Origin: Epiperipatus broadwayi
Taxonomy: Eukaryota; Onychophora; Udeonychophora; Euonychophora; Peripatidae
Reading direction: 5' to 3'
NCBI GenBank assembly: GCA_028023455.1
Contig: JAQFVV010012398.1
Location: 8,456,682-8,520,681 of the forward strand
Length of the DNA stretch: 64,000 bases
How positions within the stretch are numbered: position 1 is the stretch's first letter; every line of letters starts with the position of its first letter. Under the pieces are notes generated by a model. The model did not search any database. It was not told where the DNA came from and saw only the letters and a list, made by a program, of their open reading frames with translations. Made by a program: the position numbers and the translations under genes. Shown in pieces: positions 49,189-60,881 of this stretch.

Positions 49189-49280
49189 TTTATTTTTTTT
49201 CGTATGTCAAATGTGTTGACCGGGAAGCGAACCCGGGCCAGCTGAAACAGCTGTGCTAACCACTATGCCACCAATGCTTG
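49189..49280 (-). mobile_element. Mini-SINE, tRNA-derived, perfect 16 bp target duplication
   Basis: A 92 bp element on the minus strand: CAAGCATTGGTGGCATAG start, A box TGGCATAGTGGTTAGC, B box GGGTTCGCTTCCC, then TTTGACATACGAAAAAA. It is flanked by identical ACAGAGAACTGATTTT at 49,173-49,188 and 49,281-49,296. The head resembles tRNA-Gly or a similar tRNA. Same family as 33,585 by head, B box and tail. Confidence 0.92.
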
Positions 49281-49499
49281 ACAGAGAACTGATTTTCATC
49301 ATAAAATACAGCCAAATGATATTCATCAAAAATTTAACATTATTATTATTTTTTTTCATATTTGATAAATTAACAAAATTCTATGGATGAATAATCTTTT
49401 TAATATAGAGAGTTTAATCATTATGATAAATATCTTTTTTTATTTATTCTAAAGTTACAAAAAAGCTTTAATAACTGAAATATACCTGTGTTTATATAT

Positions 49500-49650
49500 G
49501 TAATATATAGGGTATACAAGCACAGACTTTCACACGACCCATCACTCTCCACACTATCTCATAACACTGATACACTTGAACACATATATGTTGAAAAGAT
49601 AAATAATCACCAATATACGTATTTCATGCTAAACCAGCAATCATCAAAAA
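49500..49650 (-). repeat. Foldback family A, single arm
   Basis: The left-arm blocks of family A in order: CAGACTTTCACACGACCC, CACACTATCTCATAACACTG, AAAGATAAATAATCACC, AATATACGTATTTCATGC and AACCAGCAATCATC. Only one arm is present. Confidence 0.75.
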
Positions 49651-51425
49651 AGCTTTAACTATTTTTTTTAAATAAAAATATTTCTAAATAAAACTTTTCA
49701 ACAGGTAGTTAAATTATTTTCAATTCTACATATTGAAAATAAAAATATCTCAATGATATTCTTTCAAAAAACTTTATTTTCTTATCAAAAGTTTAAATAA
49801 AGCTTTTAAATGGTTATTTAATTTATTAAAAAAAAAATAATTAATTCATTAATTAAAAATAAAAAAACACACATATATATATGCATCTGCGCAAAAAAAT
49901 ATATACAAAAAGTATCCTATAAAAAAATTATATGTTTATAAAAAAATATTGTGTATTAATTCATAGTAAATCTCAAATATAAAGAAAAAATACTTTATTG
50001 ATTAAAATACTAAATAATAAACATTAGGAAACTGAGTAATTCAAGAATGTAATAGTGCCTACGCTCAAGTTCTTTCCATGAGAGTGTGAGATCTTAAATT
50101 TATAAACAGAAAAACTTTTTTGTTGTTTTCTTTCTCTTGTGAAAAAAAAAAATTGTTCTGTAATATAACCACACTTGAATCATCATTTTGGATAATCTGG
50201 TGAATTGAAATGGTTAGATATTAATCTTTCTTAATTTTTATGTTTATGTAATGTGTTAAATCTATGGTTAATTATTCTAATATATAGACTCTGCTAATTA
50301 CCTATATAATCTGCTACAGTCTATTAAATATATTAAGTTTACATTTGTACAGTTGCAATAGTTGAGGGGTTATACATTTAAAAATATTAATAGTGATTGT
50401 CATGTATCATTTTTATAATAATAATATGTTTTCATGTAAGATAACTTTTATCTTGACATAAAAACATTCTTTTTCTGGTGTAAAATTAATAATAAAATTA
50501 GTTTGGACAATGTATCTTTAGTACACAACTTTAGGCAGGTTGAGAAAATTACATTATAAAATCTAAATACTTTAAGTTATCAGATCATTCAATTGATGAT
50601 TTAAGATAGGTCATATTACAGAACAATTTTTCTTACACAAAAGAGAAAAAGCAAAAAGAAAGTTGTTGTTTTTTAAATTTATAAATGCAAGATATTACAT
50701 TTTTGAAATATCTAGTTTTCTAATGCTTTCTTTTTCATTTATTTTGGAAGACAAAATTTTAGGAATATTGAGAGATAGACATAGAATATCTTATCTTTAA
50801 AGTGTGATCAATGAAATGTTGCTACAATGATAAGGCATCATCTTTAGAAGGTGATGATGATGATGATTTTATTCTCTAATAAAAGCTAAATAATCAACTA
50901 CTTTTCAATTATTAAATGACTAGATGAAGTTTATGAGAGGGTTATTAAGTAAGTCCTAAATATGCATTAAGTGATACCTTATTATGCTACTACTGATATT
51001 TACTATAAGTATTTTGAATGTGAAAAAAAAAAGATAATTTCCGAACAGCACTGGAATTTTACAGTGCTTTCATATACATTTAAAATGTATTTTTGAGTTA
51101 AATATTATATTTGGATTTACTGATTGACATGTTTTTGATAGATTAGCAAAGTAATTATTTAAAAATTCATGTATTATTTGATAGGAATGTTTTTTAACTT
51201 AAATGATTTGTTAACAATAATATTGTCTAGACATAATTTTATATCTTAAATATTAATACGATTGCTTCTTTTGTAATATTTCAATTATTGTTGCAAGTTA
51301 TTGAAGATCTTCTTTATTTTTTAATCTTAGCAAAGAATAAACAATACTTATTAATACTCTGCTTGCTCATTATGCATGCGAGATACTTATCTGGAAAAAA
51401 TATAAAAGCTAAATTAAAGAGGATT
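49651..51425. other. AT-rich intergenic, no gene seen
   Basis: No gene or repeat end recognised. A (GAT)n microsatellite lies at about 50,861-50,878. Confidence 0.55.
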
Positions 51426-51427
51426 TG

Positions 51428-51560
51428 AAGACTCTTTCAAGTTCCCTTCAGCTATCCACTCCTTGCCAATAGCTGATGGGAGCTATAGCTGAAGGGAGCT
51501 TAAAAGTCTGTGTTCAAATCTTTAATTATATATAAAGTTCAGTATATACATTATAATTAT
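51428..51560. repeat. Foldback family A, centre-deleted copy
   Basis: Only the two outermost ends of family A remain, facing each other: AGGATTTGAAGACTC, TTTCAAG, CCCTTCAGCTATCC on the left and GCTATAGCTGAAGGGAGC, TTAAAAGTCTGTGTTCAAAT on the right, followed by the usual AAGTTCAGTATATAC end. It is a compact deletion derivative that defines the family termini. Confidence 0.75.
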
Positions 51561-52033
51561 TATAAGCTAAATTGAAAATTATTATTTAATAAAAAAAATG
51601 TATTGTTCTATCAGAATATGAACCAATGAGGTAAACGTGATATTTAATTTACTATCCATTATACCATAAGACTTATGATATAAATTATTCTCAATGTTTA
51701 TTTCACGATATAATTTTAATTCCCTTTATTATTTAATTCAAACTTCTAACCGACAGATATTAAAAGACTATATAGTAACTCTTATACAAATCATGTAAAA
51801 ATTATAAAAATAGGAATAGAGATGCAAGAATATATGTATCTGTTTATTATATTAATTGTCTATCTATCTGACTATCTACCAATCTATATTTCTATGTATC
51901 TCTGTGTAAGCAAACAGAAATATAGACATACAGATACGTAGATATTATAGAAAACCAAAATGGTGCTATCTTTACAATAAAATTTTAATATTTTTGTTTT
52001 CCGTTATTTGTTGTAATACATCCACATATCTTC
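51561..52033. other. AT-rich intergenic with degenerate TATC/GATA repeat
   Basis: No gene seen. At 51,835-51,955 an imperfect (TATC)n tract is followed by GATA-type repeats in the opposite sense, giving a weak inverted repeat. Confidence 0.55.
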
Positions 52034-52043
52034 CAGTCTTTTT

Positions 52044-52154
52044 TTTTTTTTCCATATGTCATAGCATCGGCCGGGACGCGAACCCACAACCGTCTGCAAC
52101 CAACTACTTGCTTGCATGGCAGCTGCGATACCTCTCGGCTAACAACGCAAGACG
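52044..52154 (-). mobile_element. Mini-SINE with a different tRNA head
   Basis: Minus strand: GCGTTGTTAGCCGAGAGG (A-box region), a longer anticodon and variable-arm stretch, B box GGGTTCGCGTCCC, CGGCCGATGC, then TATGACATATGGAAAAAA. The tail matches that of the other two mini-SINEs, but the longer spacing and GCCGAGAGG head suggest a Leu- or Ser-type tRNA. It is flanked by CAGTCTTTTT at 52,034-52,043 and 52,155-52,164; the T-run makes the exact edge uncertain. Confidence 0.85.
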
Positions 52155-52164
52155 CAGTCTTTTT

Positions 52165-53065
52165 CAATTAACAAAATAAAGTAAAAATCTTTTAACGACA
52201 AACAAACCCGTTCCTTTCTCAATCCTCATAGCACTTCGTGTATGACCCGTAACCTTGAAATAGTCTAGTTTTCATAACCTATTATTATTATTAAAAGAAA
52301 ATGAAAACTGTAATTATAATATGTAATATTGAGAGATGAAGTAGCGACAGGTGTCGGAAGTTGAACTTTTCCAAACTTCGATTATTGCGTTTTATTTTTA
52401 AAAAATACTAAAATGAGCGAACTTACTACGCAAAGAAAAGTACGAATGGGATATAGCAGAATTTATTAATTTTAAATGTATGTGTATGTATGTGTGTGTA
52501 TTGAACACAATTATCGGTACCTTAAAAATCATTGTATTTTTCCACAAACGTTTTTCTAATTAAATATATACCTCTAAATTTAGATGATCTGATATCATTA
52601 TATTCTGCATAATCAGTTTTAGCAAGATTACTTTTGAACTTTGAAAGAAAATGAAATTGAAGTTCTTCCTTGTGTGTATATATATAAGATCTGATGATAC
52701 AATTTTACTGTCATCACCTATCATGCCTGCCACCTGAGTTCGAATCCTTGCTGAATAAACTTAAAAAGTATTTTTATTGCTTTTTTTCTCCAGAAGTTGA
52801 CTCGTATTAATCCAGTAATTATTCAATATCAGTCAGTGAAAGGTATTCTTTGATAGAGGATAAAGCAAGGCTCTATAGACAACTGATCAAATCGTTACCA
52901 ACCAGCAATTAGTAAGCATGTTATTAGCTTTTCCTTCCCTTTTTCTTTATAAGAGAATTTTGAAGAGGTGTCTGGCCTGCAATAAATTATACAAAACAAA
53001 ACTGTTTTACCTTTTACTAGTATATATATATTTAATTTTTATTTGATGTTATATGTATAATATAT
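52165..53065. other. Intergenic, no gene; partial tRNA-like B box
   Basis: No exon seen. At 52,725-52,756 CCTGCCACCTGAGTTCGAAT followed by CC fits a pol III B box and T arm, but no convincing A box or tail was found, so it may be the end of an old SINE. Confidence 0.45.
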
Positions 53066-53123
53066 ATGTGACTTCATATTATAATTATTTTCAGGATATT
53101 CTGTGTAGTAAAATAGCTAAATA

Positions 53124-53163
53124 ACTGACATTTCAGTACAATAACAAGTACCTTCCTCAGATC
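53124..53163 (-). ncRNA. Minimal hammerhead ribozyme motif, mirror copy, slightly degraded
   Basis: On the minus strand CTGAGGA (53,160-53,154), the same stem II hairpin, GAAA, then TGTC (53,130-53,127). The C to T change before GTC and the loss of two stem I pairs (GAT against AGT) would weaken it relative to the plus-strand copy. Confidence 0.5.
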
Positions 53164-53369
53164 ACCCTCTTTCTCATAGGAATGCGTGTGACATTTAAAA
53201 TCATTATTTTTATCTTTTTCTTTCTCCTCATATTCAAATTCTATTGGTTGAGAAGTTTTAAAAATTAGTTTGTCTTCCAAACAATAGAATTTGAATATGA
53301 GGAGAAAGAAAAAGATAAAAATAACGATTTTAAATCTCAGACGCATTCCTATGATTTGAGAAAGAGGAT

Positions 53370-53409
53370 GCTCTGAGGAAGGTACTTGTTATTGTACTGA
53401 AACGTCAGC
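53370..53409 (+). ncRNA. Minimal hammerhead ribozyme motif, intact core
   Basis: CTGAGGA (53,373-53,379) matches the CUGANGA core. A 19 base stem II hairpin follows (closing A-U, then G-C, U-A, A-U, C-G with one bulge), then GAAA (53,399-53,402) and CGTC (53,403-53,406). GCT before the core can pair with AGC after it (stem I). Stem III would be only the ACGU self-complement, so activity would need two molecules, as reported for small Penelope-associated hammerheads. Predicted cleavage is after the C at 53,406. Inferred from sequence only. Confidence 0.6.
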
Positions 53410-53459
53410 TATTTAGCTATTTTACTACATATCTCAAAAATAATTATAATTTGAAGTTA

Positions 53460-54215
53460 TCATTTATCCATGAAAATATTAGAATTAGTATATATATGTA
53501 ATTCAACTATTACTAATTTTCTTTTTTAAGCTAACTTAATATCTGATAATTAATGAATATACTAACAGAAAATGTAGATTTTTAAAAAAATTTTAGCTTT
53601 ATTACTACCTAACATGCTTTCAATATATTCAAATAACATTTTTCATAAGTATATTCATTAATTATCAAATACATATGTGTTTGTATGAATGATTGTATAT
53701 CTATATAGTTAAGAAAGTTTAGACAATGATATTATAATGAAAATTTAATTTGTATTAAATAATATTTACTAAGGCTGTAACTTCAAGAATGTGCACGTAA
53801 AAATGCGATAGTAGGGACCTCTCCAGATCTTAACCAAAAGCTTATGTTTTGGAAGAAAAGAGGGGAACCCTTCTTTACTTCGACCTACTTTCTATACAAA
53901 TAGGTGAAGCTGAAGCAGTATTATACATTAATACTCATGGAATCTTTCGATTTACAAGAGTCAATGGAAAGATCTTATAGTTAGAAATCTATTACAATAA
54001 TTTAAAGTTGATAACTCTGAGCTTTTTCATATATACTGGAATAAAATATGCATGAGAGTCACTCTGAGTCTTCAGTCATATTTCAATATTTGAATGCTAA
54101 CTCTGATTTTTTAAAAAAAAAATACATTGCTTAGAGACTATTATGACTAAAGACAAATTATATTTACATAGAAATGTAATTATATGTTGTATTACTTGCA
54201 ACATTTAATATTAAA
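53460..54215. other. AT-rich intergenic, no gene seen
   Basis: No frame with domain character and no repeat end recognised. Confidence 0.55.
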
Positions 54216-54217
54216 AC

Positions 54218-56538
54218 AGGATGTGATGTGATGTGATGCACTGTGATTTCTCCTTAAACGGAGTCAGGAATCTCTCAGTCGCTATGCTCAGAGAAACCTG
54301 TCCACCCTAAGTTTTCCCATAATCTGCTCCATCTCATTTCCACAACATAATCTTTGTCAACTCCATGACCTTCATATCTAAATCCCCCTTATCTTTTCCC
54401 AAACCTAGCATAAAAACCAATAACTCACTTTCTGTATAATCACTTTGTTCATATTTAATCTTTCATAACTTCATTATTTGTACCCTTTCTGCTTCCAAGC
54501 ATTTACATTGAAGTAACAGATGCCTAATATTTTCTATGCCTTCCTTACACAACTTGCAGACTAAATCATCCATATTTTTCCATTTATGTGTATATTCCCT
54601 TATTGCTAAAGATCCCATTTGAACCTTAAACAATAAACTACTTTCCTTACTATTATCATAAATTAACTCACACCCAATGTTCTGTTTCCTTCTATATATA
54701 TTTAAACTCATTTTACTCTCCATACTAGTTCTCCATCTCTCCAACTCTCTATTCTTTATTAATGCATTTATTCTTCTATCCCATTCCTTAGCACTATAAC
54801 ACTCAACAATCCTCCTAACACAATCATCCCACCTTTTGTACAAGTATATTGACATAACTTCTTTATCCAAATCTTCTGCATACCACATTACCTTTCTCAC
54901 CCATGTGCCTGCCCTTTACTTGTAACCCAATTAAATACTATTTTGGCTATTCTTTTATTATCCATAAACTGCAATCTGCCAAACATTTTCAATTTGCTTT
55001 TTGCATCCCTCATATAAAAACTTGACCATCCCATTTCTCCTTGAATTGCCTCCTTTGCTGTCCACACCTCAGCATCTAATGCATGTCTTCCTTCTTTCCT
55101 TTGTACTTTTTCTAATACCCCTTTACTAACACATAATGCATCATTGCTGTATGTTAACCCTGCTACTTCCACTTCCTTACATACAATTCTAGCTACATTA
55201 TATTTATTATATGAAAACACTGTTAATTTCTTTATCAATCCCTTTCTTTTCTTTGCTTCATATATCATATTTTTCTCCCATTCATCCAAGCAATTTTTCT
55301 TATTACTCAAGATGATTCCCAAATAACTATATTTATTCACCACACTTAACTTTATATCTCCCAATAAGAAATCTTTGTCTTCTCTTTCCCCAGTATTCAC
55401 TATCATTATATTTGATTTTTCTTCACTAAATTTAATTCCCATATCTTTACCCACCCTTGCAAATGTCTTCAACATAACTTCCATATCCTCTCTTCTTTTT
55501 GCACACAAAAAGACATCATCTGCAAAAAAAGACCTGGCAATGTATATACTCTCTTGCCACCTATTAATGGTATCACTAATCCCTCTTCCAAGACTTTCTA
55601 TTGCTCTCTCCATTTCACTCAAATACAACACAAACAAAATAGGTAACATAGGGCATCCTTGCCTCAGCCCCACCCCATTTTTAACTTTAACTGATTCTAT
55701 ATCCCCTAATTGATATGTATAGTAATTATTTTCATATAATTTCTTAATAACCCCACTAAAGCTTCATCCATTCCAATTTTTGCTAAAATTATCCATAATC
55801 TACTTCTATTCACTCTATCATATACCTTCTCTATATCTATAAAACTCATATATAACTGTCTACCTGAATTTCTACTCATATCTATAAGTTGTGTAACTAG
55901 AAATAAACTATCTCCTATATGCCTATCTGACCTAGAGCCTCCTTGCATTTCCCCCACTACATTATTTTCTCCCATCCACTTTGCAACTCTTCCAGCCACC
56001 ATATATGAAAAAACTTTATATAAAACTGATGTTACCGCTATTGGTCTATAATTCTTTAACTTTCTATGATCCTTACCTTTTCCTTTAAATAATAATCTTA
56101 CTCTTGTATTACTCCAGCTACCCAGAAAAACTCTCTTCTGTGCCATCTTATTAAAACATGATAGTAACTTTACTTTTGCCCTATGCCCTAAATTCATTAC
56201 CATCTCTGCTTCCCATCCATCTAACCCTCTTGCCTTACCCCTTTTCAATTTCTTCCCTGCCTCATTCAGTTCATTTTCTGTAAACCTAATATTCCCATTA
56301 CTATATGCTTTCATATTTTCTATCCCTCTGTCCTTCACATCTAACATCTTTTCTATATTCATTACATAACTATTCAATATTCTCTCTAATTCTTCTCTAG
56401 AGCTACACTCTATTCCCTCCTCATCCAGTAATACTATCTCTCTCTCCCCTAAATTTTTCCTTTTAATGTAATTCCAAAATTTTTTACTCCCATCTCTTCC
56501 ACTTTTATTAATATCATCCAATAATTTACTATTTAGTT
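54218..56538 (-). mobile_element. LINE of a second lineage, 5'-truncated
   Basis: Non-LTR retrotransposon on the minus strand. The 3' end has a CATCA-type microsatellite tail (54,218-54,240) after an untranslated region of about 220 bp. The 5' end is cut at about 56,538, where the sequence passes straight into a fragment of foldback family B. No endonuclease is present. The base composition of the coding strand is richer in G/A than its surroundings. Clade is uncertain: RT plus a C-terminal CCHC motif fits the CR1/Jockey/I group or relatives, not RTE. Confidence 0.87.
54463..56521 (-). pseudogene. LINE reverse transcriptase with C-terminal CCHC motif, two frameshifts
   Basis: Three consecutive frames make one protein. 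Frame one (56,521-55,706): RNA-binding N part, then LKRGKARGLDGWEAEMV, LKNYRPIAVTSVLYKVF, GGSRSDRHIGDSLF and FIDIEKVYDRVNRSRLW. A frameshift near 55,740 joins it to NYYTYQLGDIESVKV and the second frame (55,673-54,897), which has GLRQGCPMLPILF and the catalytic FADD (residues 50-53), then the thumb region. A second frameshift near 54,905 leads to the third frame (54,900-54,463), ending with CKLCKEGIENIRHLLLQC, a C-x2-C-H-C motif. I see no in-frame stops apart from the frameshifts, so decay is recent. The enzyme would copy LINE RNA at the target. Confidence 0.87.
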
Positions 56539-56675
56539 CAGTGCCACTCAGTGCAAGCCAGAGTAATCAATGGATGCCAGAAGGCTTGTGCATAAAATCC
56601 CTATCTAGTGCCTACTCATCAAATATCCCCAGACTAGCCTTGAATCTGAGAGCACTGCACCAATGAAGAACATGT
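56539..56675. repeat. Foldback family B fragment at the LINE 5' junction
   Basis: AGTGCCACTCAGTGCAAGCC, CCAGAAGGCTTGTGCATAAA, CAAATATCCCCAGACTAG and GAGAGCACTGCACC match the 39.2 kb unit in order; AACATGTGATG is the family end. The unit is shortened internally. It abuts the truncated LINE. Confidence 0.75.
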
Positions 56676-57100
56676 GATGTAACATTTAATATTAGTTGTT
56701 AAATTTCTTTAGACAAATTTAAACTTTATTTAAACATTTCAAAACATTCAGCTGTTAATAATAATACACAACTTAATGTATAATATTATATTTCCAGTAA
56801 TTTTATTCTCTCTTTTTCAAGTGTTCCTGATATGACCAATAAAAGTTCTGGCATAAGAATTGATCCAGGAATCTACATAGATTTGTGAATATTTAATTTA
56901 AAGTGACCTTTTTGCCTGCTAGGCTATTCTCTCAAAGTCAATAGTTAGTAGAAATTCTATAAACATACCTATGAGAGTCCTACTAATATCTCACATTTTT
57001 AAGGGCAAGGTTAATAAGTGGTTTTTAGATATGAATTATCATACCAAGTTTGACTATTATATATATATTAAAATTTTTATTGATAATAAATTGTATACAA
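56676..57100. other. AT-rich intergenic, no gene seen
   Basis: No domain or repeat end recognised; the 65-codon frame at 56,971-57,168 runs into the RTE fragment. Confidence 0.5.
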
Positions 57101-57104
57101 ATGT

Positions 57105-58262
57105 GAAGCAGATATTAGAAATTACATACCTATTAGTCTTTTATCTGTTTTATACAAAATTTCTCTAAGATAATTATAACTCATCTGTAGCGAATTTTGG
57201 ATTTTAAATAACCAAAACAACAAGCAGGATTTAAAAGTAATTTTAGCACAGTAGATCATATCCAGGTACTGAAAGAAAAAGAATGAATGAATATGAGTTG
57301 TCATTATGTTTTTAATTTGTGGATTATGAAAGAACATTCTGAAGAATATTTATCAAAATGCAACAGCCATAATTAAATCACATAATTATACTAAGAAGAT
57401 TAACATTGAGAAGTGTGTTTGACAGGGTAATTCCATATCTTGAAACTTTTTTACAGGCAGTTTTATAAAAGGTATTTTTAAATTAAAATAAAAAGTTAGA
57501 CTTTAAAAGTAAAGAGAGGGCATTTAAATTATCTAGATTTACAGATGATTTAATTGTTTTTGCAAATAATGCTTCAGAGCTTCAGGAGATGTTGCGAGAA
57601 TTATCAGATGAAAGTAACAAAGTAGGACTCGAAGTAAAGGTTAACAAGATTAAATAATTTTCAATGAATATTTTCAAAAAAAGAAAGTAAAGATTGATAA
57701 TTATGAATTAGAAAAAATTGACCCCTACAAATATACTGGTCAAATTATTAATACAAATGAAAACATTATGAATGAAATTAATCATTAAAATAAATTTTGT
57801 ATGGGGTATAAAGAAAATATGCTTACCTGTTTGGAAAAGAAAGTTTTAATAAATATGGTTTTACCAGTTCTTATTTATGAATCTGAATTTTGGAAAGTTA
57901 TCAAAAGAGTAATGCATAAACTTCAGACCACTCACCAAAGTATGGAGAGATGTGTATTAGGAGTAACAAGAAATGGTTCAAAATGAAATACCTGGATGAC
58001 AGGACAAACAGGTATTTCTGACATTTTTAAATGAATTAAAAGATTGTAGTGTATTTGAAGAGAACACATTGCTAGAAGATATGATAATAGATGGGCAATT
58101 AAAAGTTTAAACTGGATCACAAGAGATTGTAAAAAGATTTAGAAACAGGCCTTGTCTGAATTAGCTGGTTGAAATAAGGAAGTTCTCTGGTATGATATTA
58201 TAGAATTTGGATTAAGTTTGGAGAGACTTCATCCTAAAGTGAATTGACAATGGTTGAAAATG
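57105..58262 (+). pseudogene. RTE LINE, third copy, heavily decayed
   Basis: Colinear with the RT part of the first RTE copy: GAAATTACATACCTATTAG (RNY-PIS-LL), the TVDHIQ block at about 57,250, the LICGL-E block, the QG-SIS block near 57,424, the FA-DLIVFANNASELQEML block near 57,540-57,590, the frame at 57,801-57,986 (KVLINMVLPVLIYESEFWK, then LQTTHQSMERCVLGVTRN) and the 3' end GTGAATTGACAATGGTTGA near 58,235-58,253. Numerous deletions, frameshifts and stops; the oldest of the three copies. Confidence 0.82.
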
Positions 58263-60868
58263 ATGGTGATCGTAACATTATAAACAAAATAAATTTAAGT
58301 TACATAGGCAAACATATGATAACACAGGCAATGCAATAAGTTGTTCAATTCCAATGAAGAATTATCCAATGTTGAAGAATGTGGAATTTTATGTGGGTAG
58401 ATATTTTACTTATTTGCATATATGTCTTAAAATTGCTTCAAAAGCAAAGTTTATTTGAAATGTTATTGATATTAAGAATTATTTCTCTAATATTATTTAT
58501 TACTAAGTACTTACTAATTGTAATTGTTTGTGTCTGTTGATGAAATATATAACAAATTGATACTTAAATATTATGATGTTGGAAGTGATTTCTTCCAGTG
58601 CATTTAAAATATTTGGTTGATATATTGATGAACCCAGATATTTATTTTCAATTAATAAATGTTTATGGAGAATGTTATAATAATGAACAACTGAGGTAGA
58701 TTGTAGATTGTCAGGTTCAATCGTAAATATACTTGGGTAAAATTTTTAGAGATTGTAAGTATAAGGTGAATCATTCCTTATTATTATTTTTGAGTACATT
58801 GTATGTGTTATTATATACAGGACTGAATGCATTTTACATATTTTATAAGTAATTGCTTGAGATTGACTGCTTACTTGTGAATACAAGTAATTATAGAATT
58901 GAGAAAATTTGAGAAAAGTGTAGCATTTCTCCTGGATAATTATGCACAAAACATGTAGGTTTGAGATGTAGCTTGAATGACACATTAAAAAATAATTTGG
59001 TTAGCATTGTATTATGTAATATATTGAAGAGAAATTTTAACGTCATTAAATAACACAATGACTTTGAAAGTTGATCAGAATTTTAACAACTGGAAAAATT
59101 ATCTATAGATTTCTGGATAGATGTCATCTTTAAATCTCTAAATTATATGCTAATAAGATATTCAAGGTTATATTGGTCTAATAGATCAGTATGCTCAATA
59201 GCATGATTTGCGAAAAAGGATCACTTAACTTTTGAAAATGAAACAAACAATGATATTAGAGAGGTAGATGATTGAGTTAATAAGAGTCACAATATACATT
59301 TTAGCCTTAATATATGTAACAAAAGATTTGGGACATATCAATTTGAGCTGTCTTTTGCAGATAGGAAATGATGCAGTTTTGAATGATAAAACATGGAAAG
59401 ATAAGCTCCAGACATAAGCTTTTATATAAGCTTATTATGAATGTTGTTAAATAGCTATATTTATGAGCTATAGAAGGCAAGTATACTGCTAAGAATAACA
59501 TTCCCTATGGCATTTCTGGGCAGAATGCTTTCATCTTCTTACTGAATGTGTTTACAATGACAGTGTTCAAGGGATGGTTTATTTGCATTATAGACAGATC
59601 AATTAGCATGTTGAGAAAGAACAAGGAATTACTCTTGGAAAAAATTATTAGCTTACAGCTAGTAAAAAGCTATCACATAGATGGTTTGCAAAATTGTAGT
59701 GTGTAACCAGTTGATATTTGAAATTGGTTTAAAGTATTCAGATTAGAGATTTTGAAGGCTTCTAAATATTATCAGGCCATTGTCAATGAAAGATATAGTT
59801 TGAACAGTAGTTCTGTGATGAGGAAGGAATAGATTTTTCAGTGTATTATTCAAATTTCCTTAATCAGGGGATCTATATACATTACCAATAGTAGTGATGC
59901 AAGTGGTAAGCCCTTTAGAATGTCATGACTAGGTTTGGGAGATATGAGTAGGTAGTAATAATATTAACAATAGAGATAGGCTAAACCACATGCTAAACAT
60001 AGCAATGTAATAAGTTCAGGATTAAAGTATAGCTAATTGAATGATCAGCTCAAAATCTAGGTTAGCTCTTACATATGCTGCTTTAAAAGAGAAATGCATC
60101 AACATGAATGTAAACATGAAATCAAAAGAAGAGTTCTAACACACTGTTTTGATAAAGAAAACATTAGGAGAAGTGTTCTGATACTGTCTTTTTAAAACAA
60201 CAACTCTTAAAATCCTATGAAGCACATTACACAAAAGATTACTTTCAGTATCTTCATCTAACACATCTTCTAAAATAAAATAAAATTTTAGAATCACAAT
60301 AATTAGATCTCAAATATAGTAATTCTTTCTTTAAATAACTCAGGTCTTCTATGCAACATAATTCTTTTTTTAAATATTTTATCTCAAACATATAATTCTT
60401 TCTTAAAATAATTTATGATAATCAAATCTCAGGGTTCTTTCAATAATAAGTTCTTAAATAATCAATAATCTTGTTCGTATTTTTATTTCTTGAAACCAAC
60501 CAAGAATGTTATCCTAGTGACAAATAATTACTATAAGCTATAATCTTATCTTTAAGATATATGTGAATAAATCAAATAATTATTAAATTTAAAATTAAAC
60601 ATAAAAACTCTTATATTAAAAAATAACTATAACCTACTAGGATGATATTTATGATATTATAAGTAGGAAAGGGATTTTGTTGCTATCCAAATATTGCTCC
60701 AAGAGATTTTCTCCTAATCTTATATCAAAATAAAAATAATCTTATGATCTTAATTAAAGATGAATAAAGTAAAGTGATGTTATAATAGATGAATAAAATG
60801 ATCTTGTCATTTTAATTTAAAATAAATAAAATAATCTTCTCAATTGATGTGACTCTAATATCAACCAT
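58263..60868. other. AT-rich intergenic, possible unrecognised decayed coding stretch
   Basis: No gene can be supported. The part 59,055-59,960 has lower AT content and yields disjoint peptide pieces (for example KVDQNFNNWKNYL near 59,071, and KIISLQLVKSYHIDGLQN near 59,641) that could belong to a dead retroelement, but no motif is diagnostic. Short A/T-rich direct repeats built on AATTCTTTCTTAAA occur at 60,300-60,460. Confidence 0.45.
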
Positions 60869-60881
60869 ATAATTTAATAAA

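Larger units (their letters stand above)
53070..53459. mobile_element. Inverted pair of Penelope-type 3' ends with hammerhead motifs
   Basis: Arms of about 181-183 bp (53,070-53,250 and 53,277-53,459) around a 26 base spacer. Each arm holds the block TCTGAGGAAGGTACTTG, TTATTGTACTGAAA, then GTCAG and TATTTAG, reading outward. This layout is that of the small hammerhead ribozymes known from Penelope-like elements. No RT or GIY-YIG sequence lies between, so it is either a deletion product of an inverted Penelope pair or a non-autonomous element. Confidence 0.75.

Noticed and set aside
49212-49280. Functional tRNA gene
   Set aside because: The B box has C in place of the conserved A, the acceptor stem does not close, and an A-tail plus 16 bp target duplication show it is a SINE.
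51985-52179. Overlapping sense and antisense 60-codon frames
   Set aside because: Both run through the mini-SINE, whose higher GC content removes stop codons.
53074-53346. 90-codon minus-strand frame as a membrane or charged protein
   Set aside because: It spans the centre of the hammerhead palindrome; the two halves are mirror images, so the translation is an artefact of the inverted repeat.
55375-55713. 112-codon plus-strand frame
   Set aside because: A shadow of the LINE RT coding sequence on the opposite strand.
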